Source: Kaistella soli
GTDB taxonomy: Bacteria > Bacteroidota > Bacteroidia > Flavobacteriales > Weeksellaceae
Assembly (NCBI RefSeq): GCF_019038595.1
Contig: NZ_JAHOPF010000006.1
Span: 87,199 to 151,198, forward strand
Direction: 5' to 3'
DNA length: 64,000 bases
The notes under the pieces are model-generated. The model saw nothing but the letters and a program-made list of their open reading frames with translations. It made no database searches and was not told the origin of the DNA. A program made the translations under genes and the position numbers. Each line of letters starts with the position of its first letter. The stretch's first letter is position 1. This document shows positions 18,286-27,190 of this stretch, piece after piece.

Positions 18286-18448
18286 TCATTTTATTCTCAT
18301 GATAACCAATTTTAATAAACGAGGTGGAATAAAAATGGTGGCTTTCAGCTGGTATTTTTCGAGCAGAGCCGGTAAGAATTCCCGCATCAAGAAATCTTCT
18401 GATATTGTCTTCCTCGTTATAAGTAATAACGGCAGCAGAAATTCCCAT
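18286..18448 (-). pseudogene. Deletion scar: 5' end of a GT2 gene fused to a polysaccharide deacetylase fragment
   Basis: From ATG 18448, which overlaps the rocD stop as TAATG, about 21 codons read [20 protein letters not shown], a perfect GT2 N-terminus. Homology then stops near 18386. From 18381 down to a TGA at 18286 another frame reads EFLPALLEKYQLKATIFIP, the pattern of a NodB-type polysaccharide deacetylase core (the K-ATxFIP strand). A deletion joining the start of one gene to the middle of another, with loss of frame, explains both. The 64-codon ORF that crosses the junction is not a plausible protein. Confidence 0.6.
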
Positions 18449-19692
18449 TATTTTTTAAACTCCGAAACCGTTTTCTCGATAATCGCCACACAGTCCAGAA
18501 TCTGCTCTTCTGTGATTACCAAAGGCGGCGCGAGACGGATGATGTTACCGTGCGTAGGCTTTGCAAGCAAACCGTTCTCTTTTAACTGAAGACAAATATT
18601 CCATGCTGTAGAGCTTTCGGGAGTATCATTAATTAAAATTGCATTCAGCAGCCCTTTTCCTCTAACGCTGCTAATGAGATCAGATTTAGCAATGACTTTC
18701 TCAATTTCATTTCTGAAAAGCTGTCCCAGTTTTTCCGCTCTTTCCGAAAGTTTTTCATCTTCCACTACTTCCAGCGCTGCCATTGCAACCGCACAGGCTA
18801 AAGGATTTCCTCCAAAAGTAGAACCGTGCTGTCCCGGATGAATTACGTTCATGATTCCGTCATTTGCCAACACCGCCGAAACAGGGTACATTCCTCCTGA
18901 AAGTGCTTTCCCCAAGATTAAAATATCGGGCTGAACATTTTCATGATGACATGCGATCAGTTTACCGGTTCTCGCGATTCCGGTCTGTACCTCGTCTGCA
19001 ATGAATAGAACATTGTATTTTTTACAGAGTTCAGAAGCGCTTTTTAAATATCCTTCATCCGGCACATAAACCCCAGCTTCGCCCTGAATAGGCTCTACTA
19101 AAAATGCTGCGATATTAGACGAGTCATTTTTCAGCGTTTCTTCCAAAGCGCTCAAATCATTATAAGGAATTTTAACAAAACCCGGAGTGAAAGGTCCGTA
19201 ATTGTTATTGGCATCAGGATCGTTGGAAAAAGAAACAATTGTTGTTGTTCTTCCGTGGAAATTATTTTCACAAACTACAATCTTTGCGGCGTTTTCAGCA
19301 ATTCCCTTTAATTCGTAGCTCCATTTTCTGGCCAGTTTAACGGCAGTTTCTACCGCTTCCGCACCGGAATTCATCGGTAACACTTTATCAAAACCGAAAA
19401 GTTCCGTAATTTTCTTTTCGTATTCACCTAATTTTGAATTGTAAAATGCACGCGATGTCAATGCTAATTTCTGTGCCTGATCTACAAGCGCATTAACAAT
19501 TTTAGGATGCGAATGTCCCTGATTTACAGCAGAATAAGCAGAAAGAAAATCGTAATATCTTTTACCTTCAACATCCCACACAAACACGCCTTCTCCTTTA
19601 TCTAAAACCACCGGTAGCGGGTGATAATTGTGTGCGCCGTGTTTTTCTTCTAATTCGATAAAATAGGATGAAGTGTCTGTAGTGTTTTGCAT
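18448..19692 (-). CDS. rocD: Ornithine--oxo-acid aminotransferase
   Basis: PLP enzyme converting ornithine and 2-oxoglutarate to glutamate semialdehyde and glutamate in arginine/proline metabolism. 414 aa. The class III aminotransferase pattern is complete: [18 protein letters not shown] (near residue 106), [41 protein letters not shown] and the PLP lysine in [18 protein letters not shown] (near 258). The segment [20 protein letters not shown] is typical of ornithine rather than acetylornithine aminotransferases. It is translationally coupled to a truncated GT2 gene, showing that a glycosyltransferase once followed it in the operon. Confidence 0.95.
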   Translation of the reverse strand: MQNTTDTSSYFIELEEKHGAHNYHPLPVVLDKGEGVFVWDVEGKRYYDFLSAYSAVNQGHSHPKIVNALVDQAQKLALTSRAFYNSKLGEYEKKITELFGFDKVLPMNSGAEAVETAVKLARKWSYELKGIAENAAKIVVCENNFHGRTTTIVSFSNDPDANNNYGPFTPGFVKIPYNDLSALEETLKNDSSNIAAFLVEPIQGEAGVYVPDEGYLKSASELCKKYNVLFIADEVQTGIARTGKLIACHHENVQPDILILGKALSGGMYPVSAVLANDGIMNVIHPGQHGSTFGGNPLACAVAMAALEVVEDEKLSERAEKLGQLFRNEIEKVIAKSDLISSVRGKGLLNAILINDTPESSTAWNICLQLKENGLLAKPTHGNIIRLAPPLVITEEQILDCVAIIEKTVSEFKK

Positions 19693-19713
19693 TTGTTCTT
19701 AATTTATTAAAAA

Positions 19714-19721
19714 CAAAAATA
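19714..19721 (-). promoter_or_regulatory. -7 element of the rocD promoter
   Basis: Minus-strand TATTTTTG matches TAnnTTTG, 21 bases upstream of the rocD ATG. Confidence 0.4.
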
Positions 19722-19809
19722 ATGATTTATTTCCAAGTATCCTGAGTAATAATAGAAGATCAGATCGTACACTGTATCTCGTAAGGTTCTCCGCAATTTA
19801 TGATCTCAA

Positions 19810-20328
19810 TCAATATCTGTCCGAATCCACATTAATAATGCAGCCCGGGAAAAGACCTTCGAGCTCAATGACTTTTTCTAAAATACTGTCACGGTCCATT
19901 TCCGGATAAGCACCGTCTCCGTCCCTTGCGGTAGGGGAAACCGTAATTTCCCTGAGGTTCTTAAGCCGATTGAGCTCCCGGATATCTGCCAGAAGAATCC
20001 CAGTTCTCCACAGATGAAGATATTCGAGTTCGGTCAAATTATTCAGGTAGGGCAAACTTTTTCTTGTAATTTTAGGATGTTTCATCAGCGTGAGGCTTTT
20101 TAACTCCTTAATTTGCCCAATCCACTTTACGCCTTCATCCGTAAGTTCTGTTTCTTTCATGAATATATGATGGATAACGGGAATCCTGTCTACCAGAAAA
20201 CTCATGTGCAGATCATCGTCCTCCGTATCAATCCACTTGATACCTTCCAGAATATCCGGGATCTGTTTAGTATTGGTAATCCCTTTGAAATGCCACCAAA
20301 ACTGTTTTTCTGCTCCTTTGAATTTCAT
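19810..20328 (-). CDS. Hypothetical protein with leucine-rich-repeat-like segments
   Basis: 172 aa, no signal peptide. The centre shows LRR-like periodicity: IKELKSLTLMKHPKITRKSL, LNNLTELEYLHLWRTGI, LNRLKNLREITVSP. There are only about three repeats, so it would be a short LRR or a related solenoid. N-terminal KGAEKQFWWHFKGITNTKQI is not recognised. Function unknown; it follows a secreted hypothetical gene on the same strand with a 44-base gap. Confidence 0.6.
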   Translation of the reverse strand: MKFKGAEKQFWWHFKGITNTKQIPDILEGIKWIDTEDDDLHMSFLVDRIPVIHHIFMKETELTDEGVKWIGQIKELKSLTLMKHPKITRKSLPYLNNLTELEYLHLWRTGILLADIRELNRLKNLREITVSPTARDGDGAYPEMDRDSILEKVIELEGLFPGCIINVDSDRY

Positions 20329-20372
20329 TGGTTTCTCTATTTTTCAATATTTATATCTGAATACTACCAAAA

Positions 20373-20870
20373 TCAGTCGTACCAGTACTTTTTATCGACC
20401 TTAATCCCCGCTTTTTCAAAAGCCTTCTGGATTTCAATTCCTAAATCGTCATTCTGTTTTTCATTGGAAAGGTAAAGAAAAAACAGATTCCCTTTCGTTC
20501 GCTCCTCACCGGGAACGCCGTCGGCAGTTCTAGTGTAAACAGTTGTAACTGAATCTGTCTCAGTTTCCAGAATGATATTGATATCCTTACCCAGTTTTTT
20601 TATGGAATTCAGCGGCACCTGCTGTGTGATGATTTGCTCCCCTGTGAAATATGGACTTGTAATTTTGACGGCAAACGAAAGATTCTTATGAATGTCGATA
20701 CTGAATGGTTTAATAATCCGGAGCGTATCTCCATTGAAATTGGGAGACTTGAACTGATTTTTTACTTCCTTTTTTAATTCCCGGTTGAGAATTCTGAGAA
20801 TCTTTGTCTCCTGAGCACCAATTGCACTCCAAATCCCGAAGACAACTAACAGCAAAAATTTTTTTTTCAT
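20373..20870 (-). CDS. Secreted hypothetical protein
   Basis: 165 aa from ATG 20870 (the upstream TTG/ATG region to 21020 encodes no signal peptide and is rejected). MKKKFLLLVVFGIWSAIGAQ is a clean Sec signal with cleavage after GAQ. The mature protein is basic and contains KITSPYFTGEQIITQQVPL and a C-terminal IEIQKAFEKAGIKVDKKYW. No family recognised. Periplasmic or surface location is inferred. Confidence 0.55.
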   Translation of the reverse strand: MKKKFLLLVVFGIWSAIGAQETKILRILNRELKKEVKNQFKSPNFNGDTLRIIKPFSIDIHKNLSFAVKITSPYFTGEQIITQQVPLNSIKKLGKDINIILETETDSVTTVYTRTADGVPGEERTKGNLFFLYLSNEKQNDDLGIEIQKAFEKAGIKVDKKYWYD

Positions 20871-21036
20871 ATTTAAATTATCAGAATACTCGTTTCTCCT
20901 ATTTATAAACTCACAATTTTCAAATATATACCAAAAAAATATAAATCTCCGTAAATATTTATCACCCGCAGAAGTGATATTTTTCCACAAAAAAAGACCG
21001 ATATAAATATCGGCCTTCATATAGTATTTCTGATTT

Positions 21037-22389
21037 TTAATTATCGAAATTTTTGTCCATTACAAAATCTTCCATGAATTTTGTAGTGTAGTTTCCTGCA
21101 AGATAATCTTCATTTTCCATCAGCTGTCTGTGGAAAGGAATGGTGGTTTTCACTCCCTCAATATAGAATTCCTCCAGCGCACGTTTCATTTTAGCGATTG
21201 CTTCTTCACGGGTTTGCGCCGTTGTAATAAGTTTTGCGATCATCGAATCGTAATTGGAAGGAATGCTGTATCCTGAATAAACATGAGTATCAACGCGGAT
21301 TCCGTGTCCTCCGGGAATATTTAAACCGGTAATTTTTCCCGGTGATGGTCTGAAGTCGTTATAAGGATCCTCCGCATTAATTCTGCATTCAATAGAATGA
21401 AGCTTAGGATAATAATTAATTCCGGAAATCGGCACTCCTGAAGCTAAAAGAATCTGCTCTCTGATCAGGTCATAATCTACAACCTGCTCTGTAATCGGAT
21501 GCTCTACCTGAATTCTGGTATTCATTTCCATGAAATAAAAATCTCTGTTTTTATCTACCAGGAATTCAATAGTACCTACTCCTTCGTAACCGATATATTC
21601 TGCAGCTTTTACCGCAGCATCTCCCATCTTCTGACGCAGTTCGTCAGTCATGAACGGAGACGGTGTTTCTTCTGTAAGTTTCTGATTTCTTCTTTGAACA
21701 GAACAGTCTCTTTCGGAAAGATGACAGGCTTTTCCATATTGGTCACCAGCAATCTGAATTTCGATATGTCTTGGCTCAACAATAAGTTTTTCCATATACA
21801 TACCGCCATTTCCGAAAGCAGCAGTAGCTTCCTGAACTGCAGAATCCCAGTGCTCGTGCAGGTCTTCAGCTTTCCAGACCGCTCTCATTCCTTTTCCGCC
21901 GCCTCCTGCAGTAGCTTTGATCATCACGGGATATCCAACTTCTTCAGCTAATCTCGCTGCAGTTTCGTATCCGTCGATCAAACCTTCAGAACCGGGAACA
22001 CAAGGTACGCCGGCTTCTTTCATAGTCGCTTTTGCGTTGGCTTTATCACCCATTCTGTCGATCTGTTCCGGAGTTGCCCCAATAAATTTGATGCCGTTCT
22101 CCTGACAGATTCGCGAAAAATTAGAATTTTCAGACAAAAATCCGTATCCGGGATGAATCGCATCTGCATTGGTAATTTCCGCAGCTGCAATGATGTTTGA
22201 AATTTTAAGATAAGAATCTTTGCTCATTGGCGGACCAATACACACCGCTTCATCAGCAAATCTTACATGCAGACTGTCTTTATCTGCAGTGGAATAAACA
22301 GCAACGGTTTTAATCCCCATCTCTTTACAGGTTCGGAGAATACGCATTGCAATTTCGCCTCTGTTGGCTATTAATATTTTTTTGAACAT
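21037..22389 (-). CDS. accC: Acetyl-CoA carboxylase, biotin carboxylase subunit
   Basis: ATP-dependent carboxylation of the biotin on AccB. 450 aa, ATP-grasp fold: N-terminal [20 protein letters not shown], the glycine-rich loop [16 protein letters not shown] (near residue 157), the active-site stretch [17 protein letters not shown] (near 289) and the C-terminal biotin carboxylase domain. Length matches a free-standing AccC. It is 82 bases downstream of accB; the spacer holds TGAATTA heptamer repeats. Confidence 0.97.
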   Translation of the reverse strand: MFKKILIANRGEIAMRILRTCKEMGIKTVAVYSTADKDSLHVRFADEAVCIGPPMSKDSYLKISNIIAAAEITNADAIHPGYGFLSENSNFSRICQENGIKFIGATPEQIDRMGDKANAKATMKEAGVPCVPGSEGLIDGYETAARLAEEVGYPVMIKATAGGGGKGMRAVWKAEDLHEHWDSAVQEATAAFGNGGMYMEKLIVEPRHIEIQIAGDQYGKACHLSERDCSVQRRNQKLTEETPSPFMTDELRQKMGDAAVKAAEYIGYEGVGTIEFLVDKNRDFYFMEMNTRIQVEHPITEQVVDYDLIREQILLASGVPISGINYYPKLHSIECRINAEDPYNDFRPSPGKITGLNIPGGHGIRVDTHVYSGYSIPSNYDSMIAKLITTAQTREEAIAKMKRALEEFYIEGVKTTIPFHRQLMENEDYLAGNYTTKFMEDFVMDKNFDN

Positions 22390-22471
22390 CTTTTTTTAAT
22401 TATGAATTATGAATTATGACTTTACATGTGAAGAGATAATTGCTCACCGCTCATTACCCATCACTCATAAT

Positions 22472-22951
22472 TTAAGACGGATCAACTAAGAATAAAGGTT
22501 GGTCATATTCAACAGGTGTAGCATCGTCTACCAAAATTTTCACGATTTTTCCGGAAATTTCAGACTCGATCTGGTTGAATAACTTCATAGCTTCAATAAC
22601 GCAAACTACTTTACCGTTAGAAACTTCATCACCTACGTTTACAAAAACATCCTTATCAGGAGATGGTTTTCTGTAGAAGGTTCCGATCATCGGAGATTTG
22701 ATGGTAACCAATTTGCTGTCTTCAGCAACAGCGTCTGCAGCAGGCGTAGCCGGAGCAGCAGCCTGAGCTGGTGCAGATGCAACAGGTTGTGGAGCAGAAT
22801 GATATACTGCAGGTTGGGATACATAACTCATTTCGCTGCCTGCGAGTGGAGTTTTGATCGTGATTTCGAAATCTTTTGTTTTGTATTTTACTTCAGAAAC
22901 TTCTGCTTTAGACACAAATTTAATCAGGTTTTGTATGTCTTTAATGTCCAT
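22472..22951 (-). CDS. accB: Acetyl-CoA carboxylase biotin carboxyl carrier protein
   Basis: Carries biotin between AccC and AccAD. 159 aa: an N-terminal helix region (MDIKDIQNLIKFVSKAEVSE), an Ala/Pro-rich flexible linker at about residues 47-75, and the biotinyl domain with the modified lysine in CVIEAMKLFNQIE (near residue 121). The thumb loop SPMIGTFYRKPSPD is present. A full consensus promoter sits directly upstream, so accBC forms its own unit separate from rpmF. Confidence 0.97.
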   Translation of the reverse strand: MDIKDIQNLIKFVSKAEVSEVKYKTKDFEITIKTPLAGSEMSYVSQPAVYHSAPQPVASAPAQAAAPATPAADAVAEDSKLVTIKSPMIGTFYRKPSPDKDVFVNVGDEVSNGKVVCVIEAMKLFNQIESEISGKIVKILVDDATPVEYDQPLFLVDPS

Positions 22952-22973
22952 AGGTGATATTTATTTAAGATGC

Positions 22974-23006
22974 CAAAGATACTAAAAATCAGTAAAAAAC
23001 AACAAA
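22974..23006 (-). promoter_or_regulatory. Consensus promoter of accBC
   Basis: On the minus strand TTTG (23006-23003), a 21-bp spacer and TATCTTTG (22981-22974). Start predicted near 22968, leader about 17 nt. The -33 box abuts the terminator of the upstream rpmF unit. Confidence 0.65.
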
Positions 23007-23041
23007 AAACCACTCGAAATTGAAAAAATCGAGTGGTTTTT
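23004..23041 (-). terminator. rpmF terminator
   Basis: 13-bp stem between 23004-23017 and 23029-23041 (core CCACTCGA/TCGAGTGG) with A/T tracts at both ends. It lies 34 bases downstream of the rpmF stop and separates rpmF from accB. Confidence 0.85.
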
Positions 23042-23074
23042 GTATAAAATTGAATATTTTCTAAGATTCGTCTC

Positions 23075-23278
23075 TTAGTTTTCTTCAGCGGTTTCTACAT
23101 TTTTTTCCATTACTACTTTACCTCTGTAGTACATTTTTCCTTCAAACCAATGCGCTCTGTGATAAAGGTGCATTTCTCCTGAAGTTGCATCTTTTGCCAA
23201 TTGAGGAACACTTGCTTTGTAGTGTGTTCTTCTCTTATCTCTTCTTGTTGACGATTGTCTTCTCTTTGGATGTGCCAT
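23075..23278 (-). CDS. rpmF: 50S ribosomal protein L32
   Basis: 67 aa. [19 protein letters not shown] and the following [20 protein letters not shown] are the L32 signature. No zinc-binding cysteines, as usual for the Bacteroidota form. It follows the DUF177 gene, the standard L32 partner, with a 64-base spacer, and ends in a strong terminator. Confidence 0.97.
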   Translation of the reverse strand: MAHPKRRQSSTRRDKRRTHYKASVPQLAKDATSGEMHLYHRAHWFEGKMYYRGKVVMEKNVETAEEN

Positions 23279-23342
23279 TTCTTATAATTTTGTTTGATGA
23301 GCGATGAGTAGTGATTGCTCAATTCCTCATCATTTAAACTAT

Positions 23343-23864
23343 TTAATTTTTATCTTTTAATTTTCTCAATGCGTCCCATCTTGGGTCGCTGCTCGGTTCT
23401 TCTTCAACTTCTTCTTTCGGACTGAATTTTTCCAACATTTCCAAATCCTTTTCAGAGACGTTTGGAGATATTTTCTTCATCGGTATAGCGAGCATCACCA
23501 CTTCGTAAAGCAACTGCGCTATATTGAAAGCATAATCAGTGCTCGGAATGGTTATCACATCCTCTTCACTGTCATCATACTCTGCACCGAATTTTACCAG
23601 AATTTTCAATTCATTTTCAATCGGATGGTCGAAATTTTCGTTGGTGATGTCACAAACTAAATTTACCGTTCCGGAAGTTTTAATGAAGAATTCTAAAAAA
23701 GTAGTGTGTTTGTCCATTAAGACCTCTGCCACAATTTTAGGTTCTGTAAATTCCTGTTCAGTATCGAAAAGTTGAAAGAACGCTTTATCTATCTCAAATT
23801 TGAAATCGTGCTGACCGTTTTTTTGTCCCGAAAACACGATATCGTAGTTTCTTAACTTGTCCAT
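23343..23864 (-). CDS. DUF177 (YceD) family protein
   Basis: 173 aa from ATG 23864; the TTG five codons upstream overlaps the -7 element. The family is tied to rpmF in most bacteria and is linked to 23S rRNA maturation or accumulation. The typical middle DUF177 segment VNLVCDITNENFDHPIENEL (here an altered C-x-R box) and the acidic C-terminal EEEPSSDPRWDALRKL are visible. It is co-transcribed with rpmF. Confidence 0.85.
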   Translation of the reverse strand: MDKLRNYDIVFSGQKNGQHDFKFEIDKAFFQLFDTEQEFTEPKIVAEVLMDKHTTFLEFFIKTSGTVNLVCDITNENFDHPIENELKILVKFGAEYDDSEEDVITIPSTDYAFNIAQLLYEVVMLAIPMKKISPNVSEKDLEMLEKFSPKEEVEEEPSSDPRWDALRKLKDKN

Positions 23865-23876
23865 AAAATGAGTGTG

Positions 23877-23884
23877 CAAAAATA
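23877..23884 (-). promoter_or_regulatory. -7 element upstream of the DUF177-rpmF unit
   Basis: Minus-strand TATTTTTG matches TAnnTTTG. It implies a very short leader (about 8 nt) for ATG 23864. Confidence 0.35.
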
Positions 23885-23950
23885 TGCAAATTTTTTAATA
23901 TTACAAATAATTTTTAAAACAAATAATCGGGAAATATGATTTCGGAGATT

Positions 23951-25042
23951 TTAATGTCCGTTTTCTGAAGGCAGATCCTCATCCACGCCGTTGGTCACAG
24001 CGCTTCTGCGCGGCTGCATGCGATTGGTCATCAAATCATTATACTCCTGTCTGTTTCTGAAAATCTTAATCGCCATAAAAACCGCTTCGGAAAAACTTTG
24101 CTCATCAGCTATATTTTTCCCGGCAATATCATAAGCTACTCCATGATCAGGCGAAGTTCTTACAAAAGGCAGACCTGCGGTATAATTAACGCCTTCCTCA
24201 TAAGCCAAAGTTTTGAACGGCGCCAAGCCCTGATCGTGATACATCGCTAAAACCGCATCGTAGTTTTTATATTTATTTGGCTGAAAATAACTGTCCGCGG
24301 GAAATGGCCCGAAAGCCAAAACTCCGTTATCAAAAAGTTCTTTAATGGCGGGCTCGATAATTTCTATTTCTTCGTTTCCGATTACTCCTCCGTCTCCGGC
24401 ATGAGGATTTAAACCTAAAACCGCGATCTTGGGTTTTCTGATCTGAAAATCTTCAATCAGACACTGATTAAGCATTTTGATCTGTTTCTTGATCTTCTCT
24501 TTCGAAATACTTTCAGCGACCTGGGAAATGGGTATATGATGGGTAGAAACGGCAACTTTTAAATTGTCAGTAACCAAAAACATCAGTCCTTTTTTATCAA
24601 ACTTTTCTTCCAGATAACCAGTGTGTCCTGCATGGGCAAAACCATGCTTCATCATTTCGTCCTTGTTGATCGGTGCGGTAACCAGAACGTCAATTTCACC
24701 ATTCATCAGCGCATTGGTCGCAGCTTCCAGAGAATCTATTGCCATTCGGGTGGATTCTTCGGTTGGCTTCCCCAAATCTACATTTACGTTATCTTTGGTA
24801 AGGTTTACCATATTAATTTTATCTCCCTGCGCCTGGGTTGCATCAGTGATATAATTAAAATTATGCTGAAGTTTAAAAATATTTTTCTGATAAGTAAACA
24901 GCTTCCCGGAACCAAAAATAATGGGGGTGAAAAAATCGGTAATGGTTTTATCTTTCAGTGATTTCATAATGATTTCAGGGCCTATGCCGTTGAAATCACC
25001 AATCGAAATTCCCACTCTTACTTTATGGTGTTTAGAACTCAT
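23951..25042 (-). CDS. pdxA: 4-hydroxythreonine-4-phosphate dehydrogenase
   Basis: NAD-dependent oxidation step of de novo pyridoxal phosphate synthesis. 363 aa. Starts RVGISIGDFNGIGPEIIMKS; the metal-binding histidines are visible in HAGHTGYLEE (near residue 138), LGLNPHAGDGG (near 209) and AMYHDQGLAPFK (near 264). The tail GVDEDLPSENGH is a disordered extension. It stands head to head with the riboflavin synthase gene. Confidence 0.95.
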   Translation of the reverse strand: MSSKHHKVRVGISIGDFNGIGPEIIMKSLKDKTITDFFTPIIFGSGKLFTYQKNIFKLQHNFNYITDATQAQGDKINMVNLTKDNVNVDLGKPTEESTRMAIDSLEAATNALMNGEIDVLVTAPINKDEMMKHGFAHAGHTGYLEEKFDKKGLMFLVTDNLKVAVSTHHIPISQVAESISKEKIKKQIKMLNQCLIEDFQIRKPKIAVLGLNPHAGDGGVIGNEEIEIIEPAIKELFDNGVLAFGPFPADSYFQPNKYKNYDAVLAMYHDQGLAPFKTLAYEEGVNYTAGLPFVRTSPDHGVAYDIAGKNIADEQSFSEAVFMAIKIFRNRQEYNDLMTNRMQPRRSAVTNGVDEDLPSENGH

Positions 25043-25075
25043 TTTTAATTATCTTTGAAGATTAATAGAATTTCA

Positions 25076-25083
25076 CAAATTTA
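25076..25083 (-). promoter_or_regulatory. -7 element of the pdxA promoter
   Basis: Minus-strand TAAATTTG matches TAnnTTTG, 34 bases upstream of the pdxA ATG. Confidence 0.4.
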
Positions 25084-25149
25084 GGAAAATAGAAATAACT
25101 ATTTGAATATTATTTGAAACTTAAATTTTCCCACCGTAAATATCCTCTT

Positions 25150-25746
25150 ATGTTCACAGGAATTATCGAAGCTACCGCAATCATTGAAAAAATTGAACGC
25201 AGTGGCGAAAACATTAATTTTATATTAAGCTGTCCTTTTACTCAGGAATTAAAAATAGATCAAAGTTTGGCGCATAACGGCTGCTGCCTTACTGTAGTGA
25301 GAATTACCGACGAAAATTACAGCGTAACCGCTATTGCTGAAACCTTGGAAAAAACCAATCTCGGCCAATGGAATGTTGGAACTGAAGTGAATTTGGAACG
25401 CTGTTTGAAGTTTGATGGAAGACTGGACGGGCACATCGTTCAGGGACATGTCGACAAAACCGGAATTGTACAGAAGATCGAGGACCGAGACGGAAGTTTT
25501 TTCATAACGATAACTTACGATGAAACCGATGATTTTACAACAGTTCCGCAAGGTTCAATCACCGTAAACGGAATCAGCTTAACAGTTGCTGAAAGCGGCT
25601 TTGGTCAGTTTTCCGTAGCAATTATTCCTTATACTTGGGAATTTACGAATATGAAAAATCTGCAATCTGGTGACCTTGTAAATCTAGAATTCGACATAAT
25701 TGGAAAATATGTAACGAAACTTATGAAAAAAAATGCCGTTCTCTAA
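25150..25746 (+). CDS. ribE: Riboflavin synthase subunit alpha
   Basis: Dismutates two 6,7-dimethyl-8-ribityllumazines to riboflavin. 198 aa from ATG 25150, the family's invariant MFTGIIEA start. Two lumazine-binding half-domains are visible: NGCCLTVVRITDENYSV (near residue 47) and NGISLTVAESGFGQFSVAII (near 142), each following a G-x-SL/G-H-V type element (FDGRLDGHIVQGHVDKTG). The last 14 bases overlap the start of a histidine kinase gene. Confidence 0.95.
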   Translation: MFTGIIEATAIIEKIERSGENINFILSCPFTQELKIDQSLAHNGCCLTVVRITDENYSVTAIAETLEKTNLGQWNVGTEVNLERCLKFDGRLDGHIVQGHVDKTGIVQKIEDRDGSFFITITYDETDDFTTVPQGSITVNGISLTVAESGFGQFSVAIIPYTWEFTNMKNLQSGDLVNLEFDIIGKYVTKLMKKNAVL

Positions 25747-27187
25747 ATATAAAGGTTATAGCTTAAGAAACAAAGTCTTTTGGGGATTCCTCCTGATCTG
25801 TTTGCTCAGTATCGTGAGTTCTTCTATACTCTCCTATTTTATTTTACGGAATAATGCGGTGGAACAGAGCCGCACCGATTTGCAGAAAAAATCGGAAAGC
25901 CTGATGTCATCGCTGGATTATGCGGTAAGTCACACGCAGGCCGAAACGAAAGATCTGCCAAATATCCTCGCCAACGACATTTTCGAAATCGCCGACATCA
26001 ATAATCAGGATATTATCATTTATGATATGGCGGGCAGATATCTTATTTCCAATAAGGACATCAACCTTATCGCTGAAAAAAATATCCCCATCAATATTGT
26101 AAACACAGTAATTAAAAGCGATAAAAGAGTCGATTTTCAGAAATACGACAATAAAACAGACGCCAATGTAACGTCTTCCTACATGATTCTGAAAAACAAC
26201 ATGCTGGAACCCATCGCTATCGTATATTTCCCGTATTACCATAATGATGGATCTTACTTCAGTGTTTTTAATAAATATGTTAACTACATCATTATCGTTA
26301 ATCTCTTTATCATTGCAATAGCGGTATGGCTGAGCTGGATCATTTCCAATAACCTCACCAGAGCCGTGACCAAATTTTCTGATAAAATTAACCAGATCAC
26401 CCTTCTGGAAGATGACCCTAAACCTATCAAATATTACCACAACGATGAGCTGAACCAGCTGGTTAAAGCTTACAACAAAATGATTCTTCAGATTAAAGAA
26501 CAGAAAGAGCGTCTCAGTTTCAAAGAAAAAGAAGAAGCATGGCGCGAGATGGCCAAACAGGTCGCTCACGAAGTGAAAAATCCTTTAACACCGATGAAAC
26601 TCACGATTCAGAATTTCGAAAGAAAATTTGATCCGACTGATCCTAATATCCGGGAAAAGGTGAAACATTTAAGTACTACAATCGTGGATCAGATTGATTT
26701 GGTGGCAACCGTTGCAAGCGCTTTTTCTCAGTTTGCCCAGCTTCCGGAAAAGAACAATGAAGTTTTCGATCTTAATAACGAAATAAGGAATATTATTAAT
26801 GTTTTCAGTGACGAAAGTATTTATTTCCATTCGAACAAAGTGGCGATCATGGTGGAAATGGATAAGATTTATCTATCCAGAATTATTACCAATCTGGTTG
26901 CCAACGCAAGACAGGCACGTCACGAAGACCGCGAAAACAGTATTAACATCAACGTCGAACAGCGTCATAAAAGAATCATCATCAATGTTGAAGACAACGG
27001 AACCGGGATTCCGGAAGATATGTACGACCGTATTTTCGAGCCAAACTTTACCTCAAAAACCAGCGGAACCGGCCTCGGCTTAACCATGGTGAGAAAAATG
27101 GTGGAAGACTATAAGGGTGAAATCTCCGTAAAATCTGAACTCGGTAAAGGGTCCACATTTACCATACTGCTTCCTACGAATCTTTAG
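25733..27187 (+). CDS. Membrane sensor histidine kinase, NtrY-like
   Basis: 484 aa. First membrane segment at about residues 15-37 ([20 protein letters not shown]), an extracytoplasmic sensor region to about 180, a second membrane segment, HAMP-like [17 protein letters not shown], then the H-box [18 protein letters not shown] with the phospho-acceptor His near residue 281 and the ATPase N-box [10 protein letters not shown]1 VEDNGTGIP and G2 [13 protein letters not shown]. The NPLTPMKL sequence is typical of NtrY-type kinases. No response regulator gene is adjacent. It overlaps ribE by 14 bases and is followed three bases later by trmN6. Confidence 0.88.
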   Translation: MPFSKYKGYSLRNKVFWGFLLICLLSIVSSSILSYFILRNNAVEQSRTDLQKKSESLMSSLDYAVSHTQAETKDLPNILANDIFEIADINNQDIIIYDMAGRYLISNKDINLIAEKNIPINIVNTVIKSDKRVDFQKYDNKTDANVTSSYMILKNNMLEPIAIVYFPYYHNDGSYFSVFNKYVNYIIIVNLFIIAIAVWLSWIISNNLTRAVTKFSDKINQITLLEDDPKPIKYYHNDELNQLVKAYNKMILQIKEQKERLSFKEKEEAWREMAKQVAHEVKNPLTPMKLTIQNFERKFDPTDPNIREKVKHLSTTIVDQIDLVATVASAFSQFAQLPEKNNEVFDLNNEIRNIINVFSDESIYFHSNKVAIMVEMDKIYLSRIITNLVANARQARHEDRENSININVEQRHKRIIINVEDNGTGIPEDMYDRIFEPNFTSKTSGTGLGLTMVRKMVEDYKGEISVKSELGKGSTFTILLPTNL

Positions 27188-27190
27188 AAA

